From positions 930,001 through 994,000 of the forward strand of contig NZ_CP036246.2 in NCBI RefSeq assembly GCF_004299785.2: 64,000 nucleotides of DNA, read 5' to 3'. Under the pieces are notes generated by a model. The model did not search any database, was not told where the DNA came from, and saw only the letters and a list, made by a program, of their open reading frames with translations. A program made the position numbers and the translations under genes. The DNA comes from Arcobacter porcinus. GTDB taxonomy: Bacteria; Campylobacterota; Campylobacteria; Campylobacterales; Arcobacteraceae. Positions 44,837 to 51,250 of the stretch are shown in pieces (position 1 is the stretch's first letter; each line of letters begins with the position of its first letter).

Positions 44837-45445
44837 TTATATTCTCCTTAAAATAGAATTTGATATTAAAAAACCACATATAAGACCAGTAAGACCACTT
44901 AAAAAATTAAATTCATTAAATGTCAAACCGTATTTATAAAGTTCTTGTGGATTTGGGTTTGGAGTTATTGGAGTTTCATTATCAGAGCCATTATCTCCAC
45001 CAGTTGAACCGCCATTATCTCCACCAGTTGAACCGCCATTATCTCCACCAGTTGAACCGCCATTATTTCCACCAGTTGAACCGCCATCATCTGGATTAGT
45101 TCCAGTGTCTTTTTTTGGGGGATTATCTATAAAGCTTTGAAGCTTATTAGGATCTTTTGTATATTCTGTAACATCAATTTGAAGATAGTTATTATCTATT
45201 TCATAAATTTCTGTAACTGTATTAAATTTATAACCAGTTGCGATGCTTATATTACGAAAACCAGTAATTGATGAATTTCTACCGCCATTGCCTTCAACGA
45301 AAACCCAAGAACGAATAGATGGTGCATATTCTATCTTTGTTGCACAGAATGGACTATAACCGCCACCAGACACATATAAGCAATTTACAGTATTTGAGAA
45401 TGAAAATGAACTTAAAAATATAAGAGTTGTTAATATTTTTTTCAT
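44837..45445 (-). CDS. Second adsorption-like surface protein with GGSTGG linker
   Basis: A 202-residue protein: signal peptide (MKKILTTLIFLSSFSFS), an N-domain with two Cys (NCLYVSGGGYSPFC), four linker copies GGSTGG(N/D)N (about 127-158), and a C-terminal membrane helix (FLSGLTGLICGFLISNSIL) followed by basic residues. The layout is a short version of the large adsorption protein downstream, with the same linker and DNA repeat. It may be the receptor-binding or the CTX-type OrfU-like partner. It starts inside the stop of the 39-aa gene (TGATG). Confidence 0.65.
   Translation of the reverse strand: MKKILTTLIFLSSFSFSNTVNCLYVSGGGYSPFCATKIEYAPSIRSWVFVEGNGGRNSSITGFRNISIATGYKFNTVTEIYEIDNNYLQIDVTEYTKDPNKLQSFIDNPPKKDTGTNPDDGGSTGGNNGGSTGGDNGGSTGGDNGGSTGGDNGSDNETPITPNPNPQELYKYGLTFNEFNFLSGLTGLICGFLISNSILRRI
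44997..45090 (-). repeat. Four tandem 24-bp repeats shared with the adsorption gene
   Basis: GTTGAACC recurs at 45003, 45027, 45051 and 45075 in 24-bp units that differ from those at 43861-44053 at only a few positions. They encode GGSTGG(N/D)N in the same frame. The two arrays are about 1 kb apart in direct orientation. Confidence 0.88.
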
Positions 45446-45564
45446 CAGAAGCTATCTCTTGCATTTTGTATAGTTTCAATAGCTTTTTTTACTAGTACGG
45501 TAAAAAATTGAAATATTAAAACAATAGAAAAGATTGAAGATATTATTGCTGTATAAGTTACCAT
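45445..45564 (-). CDS. 39-aa membrane peptide after the major coat gene
   Basis: A 39-codon ORF with AAGGAT before the ATG. One membrane helix (IISSIFSIVLIFQFFTVLV) and a basic C-terminal tail (KKAIETIQNARDSF). Its TGA overlaps the next ATG. It resembles a small coat protein such as pVII/pIX, or a second pVIII-like protein without signal peptide. It lies downstream of a hairpin that separates it from the major coat gene. Confidence 0.55.
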   Translation of the reverse strand: MVTYTAIISSIFSIVLIFQFFTVLVKKAIETIQNARDSF

Positions 45565-45584
45565 TTTTTAATCCTTTATATTAT

Positions 45585-45623
45585 TTTAAAAGAGTAGGGG
45601 GAAATTTTTTCTACTCTTTTAAA
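45585..45623 (-). terminator. Hairpin between major coat gene and downstream genes
   Basis: A perfect 13-bp inverted repeat (TTTAAAAGAGTAG at 45585-45597 and its complement at 45611-45623), with a 13-nt loop, directly after the pVIII-like gene. In M13 a terminator sits at the same place and makes the major coat mRNA abundant. The T run after this stem is poor, so it may be an attenuator or an mRNA 3' stabiliser. Confidence 0.55.
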
Positions 45624-45634
45624 TTTTGAGTTTT

Positions 45635-45874
45635 TTATCCTCTTGCTCTCTTTAAGATAGCGAAGAATAAACCAACAGATAAAGTAACAGCAACAACACC
45701 TATTGCAATTTCTACACCTGAATAATATGTTCCCATATCAATTTCACCACTAAATTTTTTTGTAGCTTCATCAAATGTAATAGCTGCTTGTGAAGAAGAA
45801 ACAGCAACAGCAGTTGCACCAATAACAGTTAAAGCTTTAGCTTTATTTCCAATTTTTTTTAGTTTTCTTAACAT
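45635..45874 (-). CDS. Major coat protein (pVIII-like)
   Basis: A 79-residue precursor. A long basic signal peptide (about 1-31, ending SSSQA) is followed by a mature protein of about 48 residues: an acidic, amphipathic N-part (AITFDEATKKFSGEID), one membrane helix (GVEIAIGVVAVTLSVGLFFAIL) and a basic end KRARG that would face the DNA. This is exactly the plan of M13 pVIII. AAGGAG precedes the ATG. Hairpins flank the gene on both sides (45903-45926 and 45585-45623), in line with a separate, abundant mRNA. Confidence 0.85.
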   Translation of the reverse strand: MLRKLKKIGNKAKALTVIGATAVAVSSSQAAITFDEATKKFSGEIDMGTYYSGVEIAIGVVAVTLSVGLFFAILKRARG

Positions 45875-45941
45875 GAAAACTCCTTGTTTTGAATTTGTAG
45901 AACTAATAAGAATAGGGGTTTATTAGCTCTATCAATCCAAA

Positions 45942-45958
45942 GTAGGGTTTTACCCTAC
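45942..45958 (-). other. Hairpin at the end of the RHH gene, before the coat gene
   Basis: GTAGGGT/ACCCTAC (45942-45948 and 45952-45958, 3-nt loop) overlaps the stop codon of the ribbon-helix-helix gene. A second, AT-rich one, CTAATAA/TTATTAG, is at 45903-45926. They may end upstream transcription or be operator sites for the coat promoter. Confidence 0.45.
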
Positions 45959-46230
45959 AAAGGAAGCTTTTTTTGGTTTGGGTGTTCTAATAATAAATCT
46001 TGACTTTTGTTATATTTATTGCCTTGACTTTTGTTATATTTATTGCCTTGTTCATCAACAATAAATTGAATAAATGTATTTAATAAACAAGTCATAGAAA
46101 CACCTTTCATTTGACAAATATGCTGAAATTCATCTTTTAAAGATTTTCTAGTTTGAAAAGAAAATCCAATATCAGCATCTAATGATTTATTACATACTAG
46201 AAAAAAATATTCATCCATATCAACTTCCAT
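45955..46230 (-). CDS. Ribbon-helix-helix DNA-binding protein of the phage
   Basis: A 91-residue protein. The middle part (about 22-58: IGFSFQTRKSLKDEFQHICQ, then MKGVSMTCLLNTFIQFI) has the strand-helix-turn-helix pattern of Arc/CopG-like repressors. The C-terminal tail holds a perfect repeat of the octapeptide QGNKYNKS, coded by two tandem 24-bp units. AAGGT precedes the ATG. It lies just upstream of the major coat gene and is a candidate repressor of late genes or copy number. Confidence 0.65.
   Translation of the reverse strand: MEVDMDEYFFLVCNKSLDADIGFSFQTRKSLKDEFQHICQMKGVSMTCLLNTFIQFIVDEQGNKYNKSQGNKYNKSQDLLLEHPNQKKLPL
46000..46047 (-). repeat. Two perfect 24-bp tandem repeats in the RHH gene
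   Basis: The 24-bp unit starting TTGACTTTTGTTATATTTAT is present twice without a mismatch at 46000-46023 and 46024-46047. It keeps the reading frame and adds eight residues to the C-terminal tail. Confidence 0.85.
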
Positions 46231-46239
46231 TTTAAGACC

Positions 46240-46581
46240 TTAAGCTATTTTTTTATCTTGTTTATCATTTTTATTTAAAAGAGGGTATGTATCATAGATT
46301 TGATATTTCATATTTTCATCAGGGAACATATAAGATCCATTTTTTGTGTTTAGAAATATGTATGGAATTGATATATATTTTTGTCTATTTAATTTAAATT
46401 GTTCTAAATCTTCTATTTTAAAAGAGATAGTATCAGTATCAAGAACTAAATCTCCATTTTTGTCATAATCTTCAAACTGAACAATTACATCTGTTGAATG
46501 TATTTGTACACCTGTTGCTTTATCAGTTCTACTTGTTGCCTTAGCACCTTTAATCTGTCCGATTAGAAAGAAATTTCTCAT
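46240..46581 (-). CDS. Candidate phage ssDNA-binding protein (pV-like)
   Basis: A 113-residue protein from the ATG at 46581, which has AAGGAC at 7 nt. The ORF can be extended to 46713, but that part covers the structured leader and is probably not translated. Beta-rich sequence (MRNFFLIGQIKGAKATSRTD, VIVQFEDYDKNGDLV) fits an OB-like fold, and size and place, early in the operon behind the regulator, match the pV proteins that coat phage ssDNA. No family signature is certain. The leader can fold as a pseudoknot, which would fit autoregulation. Confidence 0.6.
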   Translation of the reverse strand: MRNFFLIGQIKGAKATSRTDKATGVQIHSTDVIVQFEDYDKNGDLVLDTDTISFKIEDLEQFKLNRQKYISIPYIFLNTKNGSYMFPDENMKYQIYDTYPLLNKNDKQDKKIA

Positions 46582-46587
46582 TTTTTT

Positions 46588-46650
46588 GTCCTTATTTTGT
46601 TTTTTGTTTGAGTCCTTAAACACAGTAGGCAAGGACTCATTTTTGCCTAC
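46588..46650 (-). promoter_or_regulatory. Predicted H-type RNA pseudoknot with alternative anti-Shine-Dalgarno pairing
   Basis: In the leader of the pV-like gene, on the minus strand, GTAGGCAA (46650-46643) pairs with TTGCCTAC (46632-46625), and GAGTCCTT (46638-46631) pairs with AAGGACTC (46617-46610). The arms interlock as in an H-type pseudoknot; only TT is shared. GTCCTT in the second stem is also a perfect complement of the gene's own Shine-Dalgarno AAGGAC (46593-46588). So the same arm can pair with the decoy or hide the ribosome-binding site. Confidence 0.6.
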
Positions 46651-46709
46651 GGAGTGGGGTTTAAATTCCACTACTAAACAATTTTTATAATTGCTTAATA
46701 GTGAGATCA

Positions 46710-47285
46710 TCAACTCACTTTTCTATCTAAATCTAATTCTAAAAAGTAATCAATATCTTTTCTTAAAAAAGTAGGGCGAGAATATTTAAGTTTTAAATCT
46801 TCATTTTGAGAGATATAGTCAATTATTTCTTTTAATTTAAAGAATGAAATTTTTAAATTGTAGTGAAGATAATCTATTGCTTTTAAATTATCAGCTTTAT
46901 TAATTTTTCTAGTTGTTGGAATTTTCTCAAAAAAATAGTTATATAGTTCATTTGCATTCTTTAGAGTTGTATCTATCGAGTTATTATAGTTATTATGTAA
47001 ATACAACTTTTTTGTATTTATATAATAGATATAAGGGCTAATATTAAATTTGTTTTTTTGATTTGTTTTTTCTTTTATAATATAAGTTAAATCAGTAAGT
47101 TTTTTTAAACTTTTACATATTAGATTTATTGAAGATATTGAAATATCTTTTTGAATTTGTTTTATTGTGAAAGTGCTATTTTTAGTGATATAAACTAATA
47201 TCCTAAATTCTGAATGTGATAATGATTTATCTTTTGAAGCAAATGCTAAAAGATTAATAGTAGCTTCTAAATTTAAATTTTCCAT
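46710..47285 (-). CDS. Phage early regulator with winged-helix-like N-terminus
   Basis: A 191-residue protein, first gene of the minus-strand operon, directly inside the right attachment site. The N-terminal part (about 12-75: SHSEFRILVYITKNSTFTIKQIQKDISIS...) has the pattern of a winged helix as in MarR/replication-initiator domains. The C-terminal half is helical, Lys/Asn-rich and unrecognised. GGGATT precedes the ATG. It may control the operon or the lysogenic state, or help replication. Its stop overlaps the extended pV ORF only; the real pV start is 129 bp on. Confidence 0.55.
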   Translation of the reverse strand: MENLNLEATINLLAFASKDKSLSHSEFRILVYITKNSTFTIKQIQKDISISSINLICKSLKKLTDLTYIIKEKTNQKNKFNISPYIYYINTKKLYLHNNYNNSIDTTLKNANELYNYFFEKIPTTRKINKADNLKAIDYLHYNLKISFFKLKEIIDYISQNEDLKLKYSRPTFLRKDIDYFLELDLDRKVS

Positions 47286-47338
47286 TTATGAATCCCTTTT
47301 TTAATAAAACATAAACTTTAATAACTTTATTCTATCTT

Positions 47339-47367
47339 TTATATTGAAAACTATAATTTTCAAACTA
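47339..47367. other. Right attachment site (attR), near-perfect Xer/dif site beside xerH
   Basis: TTGAAAA (47344-47350), centre CTATAA (47351-47356) and TTTTCAA (47357-47363) form an 11+6+11-type Xer site: left arm TATATTGAAAA, right arm complement TAGTTTGAAAA. It lies 55 bp before the xerH ATG, where difH sites are found in many Campylobacterota. It should keep dif function for the host despite the insertion. Confidence 0.75.
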
Positions 47368-47418
47368 TTATTAATATTAAAATAGATATACTTCTTTCTA
47401 TTAATTTAAAGGATTTTT

Positions 47419-48471
47419 ATGAGATATGATTTAGATTTTAAAAACGATTTTGAATCTACACTTCTTTTTTGGATTGAAAGATTTGTTAGATATAAACTTA
47501 CTAGTTTATCAAATAGAAATGTATTAGATAAAGATAAACTAGCTTCTATTATTCAATTATTAGTTAAAGGTACAAAATCTATTGAAGAATTAGAAATAGT
47601 TGTTAAAGATGCAAGAAATATAGGATTAGCTGGAATAAATACATATTTTAACCCTCTTTTAAAACTGTATAAATATACATTGAATTTAGGATTAGCTTCC
47701 ATGAAAGAGATAGATGAGGAATTCCTTAGTGATTTTTTAGCTAGTCAAACTAGCTCTTTATCTGATGCAAGTAAGAAAAACCATAGAATTGCCCTACTTG
47801 CACTATTTTCATATATAGATAAACAAAATGAGAATGAAGATGGAAGCTCTTATTTATTTAAAATTGAGCTAAAAAATTGGGGCGGTTTGATTGGTAAAAG
47901 TGGTTCAAAACTACCCTCTTTTATGAATAGTGATGAAGTTAATAAATTTTTACAAGCAATAGATAGTTTTGAATTTTCAGAAAATACTGCATATAGAAAT
48001 AGACTTATTATTAAAATAATAATTTATACAGGAATAAGAGTTAGCGAAATGTTAAATTTAAAAATAAAAGAAGTTTTCAATGAAAATGATGTTTATATGC
48101 TACAAATTAGAGGAAAAGGTAATAAACCAAGAGTTGTTATGATAAAAAAAGAGATAATTGAGCATGATTTACAAAATTGGTTAGCACAAAGAGTTTGCAA
48201 TAGTGATATTTTGGTTTGTAATCAAAAAGGAGAAAGGCTTACTCAAGCATATATTAGTAGAATGGTTGAAAATATCTTAATAAGTGCTGGAATAAGAAAA
48301 GAGAAAAATGGTGCTCATATGTTAAGACATAGTTTTGCAACCCTACTTTATTCAAAACATAAAGATTTGATATTAGTTCAAGAAGCTTTGGGTCATGCAG
48401 ATATAAATACTAGCCGTATTTATACCCACTTTGATAAAGATAGATTAAGGAAAACTACTGAAATATTTTAA
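47419..48471 (+). CDS. xerH: XerH-type tyrosine recombinase
   Basis: A 350-residue site-specific recombinase of the single-recombinase Xer system of Campylobacterota (XerH of Helicobacter is of similar length). N-terminal core-binding domain (about 60-155) and catalytic domain with Arg in YTGIRVSEML near 205, Lys in RGKGNKPR near 235, His-x-x-Arg in HMLRHSFATL near 299, His in LGHADINTSRIY and nucleophile Tyr in RIYTHFD near 335. It resolves chromosome dimers at dif. It lies outside attR, in host DNA, and is the likely integrase of the neighbouring phage. Confidence 0.88.
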   Translation: MRYDLDFKNDFESTLLFWIERFVRYKLTSLSNRNVLDKDKLASIIQLLVKGTKSIEELEIVVKDARNIGLAGINTYFNPLLKLYKYTLNLGLASMKEIDEEFLSDFLASQTSSLSDASKKNHRIALLALFSYIDKQNENEDGSSYLFKIELKNWGGLIGKSGSKLPSFMNSDEVNKFLQAIDSFEFSENTAYRNRLIIKIIIYTGIRVSEMLNLKIKEVFNENDVYMLQIRGKGNKPRVVMIKKEIIEHDLQNWLAQRVCNSDILVCNQKGERLTQAYISRMVENILISAGIRKEKNGAHMLRHSFATLLYSKHKDLILVQEALGHADINTSRIYTHFDKDRLRKTTEIF

Positions 48472-48752
48472 AACAAAGAAGAAGTTTGATAAGTATCTAT
48501 AAAACTATCTTTTAAAGATTCTAAATAGATATTATCATCATAATCAAGATAAATAGAGTAATCTCCAATATTAAAGCTATTTTGGATCTCTCTTTTATTC
48601 AAGAAACTCTCTTCATCTATATTTAAAAAAAAGTTTTCTAAATGATATTGAGCTAATGATGGAGAATATTCATCTAAACTTTGCTCTAAATGAACAAAAT
48701 TATCTATATTAAATAGTGAAAATATATCATTTTTCTCTATTTGTTTAATCAT
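48468..48752 (-). CDS. Small acidic hypothetical protein next to xerH
   Basis: A 94-residue acidic protein rich in Asp, Glu, Asn and aromatic residues, without signal peptide, membrane helix or known domain. It overlaps the xerH end by 4 bp (convergent) and the next minus-strand gene by 1 bp (TAATG-like), so it is coupled to the coiled-coil gene. Function is not known; the pair is probably a conserved host unit. Confidence 0.55.
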   Translation of the reverse strand: MIKQIEKNDIFSLFNIDNFVHLEQSLDEYSPSLAQYHLENFFLNIDEESFLNKREIQNSFNIGDYSIYLDYDDNIYLESLKDSFIDTYQTSSLF

Positions 48753-49225
48753 TACTGCATAATTCCTAAAAGAGATGATAATCTTTCATCATTTGGATCT
48801 AGTTTATTACTATTATTCTCTTTTTCTTTACTTTCAGGTGCAAAAGCTAATAAATCATTACTCTCTTTAATATCTTCTATTTTTGCAGTTTCAAGTTTAT
48901 TTGTATTATCATTTAAACTCTCTTCAACAATATTTATTCTATTCTCTTTTACATTATTAATATCATCTTGAGCATTTTTATTTAAGATATTCTCAATTTG
49001 ACCCAACATAGAGTAAATTGTTGTTTTATCATCTTCTGTATTATTCTTAAGCTCATTAACATTAATCGTTAAAGAACTATTTTCTTCTTCTAAAGAAGCT
49101 ATCTTTTTATTTTTAGATTCAAGAGTCTGTTTTAGTTCATTATTCTCTATCTGAAGCTCTTGATAAGCACCCATTAGCCTTGTTAATGCATCATTTAATT
49201 TTGAAATTGTTTCTGAATTTGTCAT
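48752..49225 (-). CDS. Coiled-coil hypothetical protein
   Basis: A 157-residue protein with an N-terminal coiled coil (about 5-60, ISKLNDALTRLMGAYQELQ continuing in Glu/Lys heptads) like those of ZapB/DUF904-type division factors, then an acidic Asn/Glu-rich linker and a short conserved-looking end (DERLSSLLGIMQ). It overlaps the 94-aa gene by one base. The position beside xerH/dif would fit a role in division or segregation, but this is conjecture. Confidence 0.55.
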   Translation of the reverse strand: MTNSETISKLNDALTRLMGAYQELQIENNELKQTLESKNKKIASLEEENSSLTINVNELKNNTEDDKTTIYSMLGQIENILNKNAQDDINNVKENRINIVEESLNDNTNKLETAKIEDIKESNDLLAFAPESKEKENNSNKLDPNDERLSSLLGIMQ

Positions 49226-49282
49226 ACTCTTAAATCCTTTATCACTTATATATTTTTTACTGAATTTGTATTATTACAAAAT

Positions 49283-51250
49283 TTAGCTAATAATTCCATC
49301 AATTTTCAATAATGATTCAACTTTTGCTTCTCTTTGTGCAAAATTATAGAATAATTTATCCATATCCATACTTCCACCTTTGCTTAAAATTTCATTTTTG
49401 TATTTAATTCCAAGCTCTTTATTAAAGATGTTTCCAGACTCTATAAACATATAGAAAGCATCAGCACTTAGTACTTCAGCCCATTTATAAGAGTAATATC
49501 CTGCACTATATCCACCTGCAAAAATATGAGAAAAACCATTTTGGAATTTATTATAACTAGGTGGAATCATTATAGAAAAATCTTCTCTTATAGAATCTAA
49601 TAAACTTTGTACTTCATTTTCACTTTTGTATAACTTTTGATGTAGTTTAAAGTCAAACATAGCAAACTCTATTTGTCTTACAGTTGCCATTGATGATTGG
49701 AAGTTTCGTGCTTTTATTAATTTATCAATAGCTTCATCGCTTAAAGTCTCTTTTGTTTTATAGTGCTTTGCAAAAAGCTTTAAAACCTCTTTATCATATG
49801 AAAAGTATTCTAAAAACTGAGATGGAAATTCAACCACATCCCAAGCAACTCCAGAGATTCCACTTACATTTACTTCTTCTACTTTACTTAATAAGTGATG
49901 TAATGCATGTCCCATTTCGTGAAATAGTGTTACAACATCACTATGTCTAAGAAGAGATGGAATTTCATCTGAAGATGGTGGAAAATTACAAACTATATAA
50001 GCTGTTGGTAAACTTATATCTGCTTTACTTGTTTTGTAATAAGAGTGCCAGTTATTCATCCAAGCACCGCCTCTTTTATCTTTTCTAGCTTCTAAATCTA
50101 TAAAAATTCTAGAACTTACAACCCCATTTTCACTTAAATCATAAACTTGTACTTTATCATCCCAAGCTTTTGCATCTGTTTTTGTAAATTTAACTCCAAA
50201 CATAGCTTCTAGAAAATCAAAAAAACCTTTTAATACTGAATTTTGTTCAAAATAAGGTCTATAATACTCTTCATCAATATCATATTGAGCCTTTTTAAGC
50301 TTTTCACTATAATAACTCATATCACTTGATTTAAAATCTTTAATTCCATCTTTTAATGCTAGTTCTTTTAGTTCTTCAAGCTCTTTTTTTGCATTAGGTT
50401 TAGCAAGTTTCCCAAGTTTTTCTAAAAAACTTACAACCTCTTGTTCTGTTTTTGCCATTTTTGTAGATAAAGAGAATGCAGCATAGTTTTCAAAACCTAA
50501 AATCTTAACTTTTTCATCTTTTAGATTAAGTATTTTCTCAATAATTACTCCATTTTCTGGTGCTCTTGTAGTATAAGCTTTATAAAGTTCTTCTCTTTTT
50601 TCTCTTGATGTACCATAAGTCATATATGCTAAATATGAAGGCATTTGTAATGTAAATTTATATTTTACTTTCCCATTTTCTTCAAATTTTGCTAGTTCCA
50701 AATCTGATTTAGGAATCTCTTTTACATCTTCAAAGTTTTCAACTATTAATTCAAAATCATTTGTAGCTTTTAAAAGATTTTGAGAAAACTTGTGAGAAAG
50801 TTCTGCTAAAGCTAAATCAATCTCCTCAAGTCTTTTTTTCTTATCTTTTTCAAGCTGACAACCTGATAATTCAAAGTCTCTTATTTCATTTTCAAGAACT
50901 CTATTCTGTATAACACTTAAATGGATATATTCTTTAGACTGTATATCTTTTAAAGCACTATAAATATTTTCATTTTGACTTAGTTCACTTTCGTACTTTG
51001 ATATTATTGGAAGACATTCTTCATATACTTTTGAAGTTATTTCAGAATTCTTTACTGAATCAATATGAAATATTGGAGTAAGAAAAACATTAATATTCTC
51101 CCCTATTTCTTGAAATGGAACAACAAAGTTTTTATATGTTTTATTTTCCAAACTCAAAAGATTTTCAATCTCTTTTCTACTACTATTTAATAAATCTTCT
51201 AAAATAATATTTGATTTTTCTAAATTATCTAAATTAAACTCTTTAAACAC
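49283..51250 (-). CDS. M3-family oligopeptidase (OpdA/PrlC type)
   Basis: A 655-residue zinc metallopeptidase that degrades short peptides in the cytoplasm. The HExxH site is TLFHEMGHALHHLL near 444-457, with the third ligand Glu in the downstream helix (VVEFPSQFLEYF near 475-486). No signal peptide. Overlaps the prmC stop by one base, so the two are coupled. The family includes oligopeptidase A and thimet-like peptidases; length supports OpdA/PrlC. Confidence 0.9.
   Translation of the reverse strand: MFKEFNLDNLEKSNIILEDLLNSSRKEIENLLSLENKTYKNFVVPFQEIGENINVFLTPIFHIDSVKNSEITSKVYEECLPIISKYESELSQNENIYSALKDIQSKEYIHLSVIQNRVLENEIRDFELSGCQLEKDKKKRLEEIDLALAELSHKFSQNLLKATNDFELIVENFEDVKEIPKSDLELAKFEENGKVKYKFTLQMPSYLAYMTYGTSREKREELYKAYTTRAPENGVIIEKILNLKDEKVKILGFENYAAFSLSTKMAKTEQEVVSFLEKLGKLAKPNAKKELEELKELALKDGIKDFKSSDMSYYSEKLKKAQYDIDEEYYRPYFEQNSVLKGFFDFLEAMFGVKFTKTDAKAWDDKVQVYDLSENGVVSSRIFIDLEARKDKRGGAWMNNWHSYYKTSKADISLPTAYIVCNFPPSSDEIPSLLRHSDVVTLFHEMGHALHHLLSKVEEVNVSGISGVAWDVVEFPSQFLEYFSYDKEVLKLFAKHYKTKETLSDEAIDKLIKARNFQSSMATVRQIEFAMFDFKLHQKLYKSENEVQSLLDSIREDFSIMIPPSYNKFQNGFSHIFAGGYSAGYYSYKWAEVLSADAFYMFIESGNIFNKELGIKYKNEILSKGGSMDMDKLFYNFAQREAKVESLLKIDGIIS

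Larger units (their letters stand above)
37684..47356. mobile_element. Integrated filamentous phage (inovirus), XerH/dif-dependent
   Basis: The element is bounded by two sites sharing TATTGAAAACTATAA (37684-37698 and 47342-47356). They give a length of 9,658 bp measured between equivalent bases. Its contents form a full inovirus set: HUH Rep (pII), ssDNA-binding-like protein, pVIII-like coat protein, three tiny membrane proteins, two adsorption-like proteins, pVI-like, Zot/pI and a secretin (pIV). They occupy one minus-strand block in the usual order except that rep comes last. Two plus-strand cargo genes and a hairpin-rich gap lie at the left end. No integrase is present inside. The host xerH starts 55 bp outside the right end. 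No gene looks broken, so it may be active. Confidence 0.85.

Noticed and set aside
46582-46713. N-terminal extension of the pV-like ORF (44 extra residues)
   Set aside because: The extension covers the pseudoknot leader and overlaps the upstream stop; a clear AAGGAC site is placed before the internal ATG at 46581.
47419-48471. The tyrosine recombinase considered as the phage's own integrase
   Set aside because: It lies outside the right attachment site, on the opposite strand, and its length and motifs match the host XerH; a dif site just upstream of xerH is the expected host arrangement.
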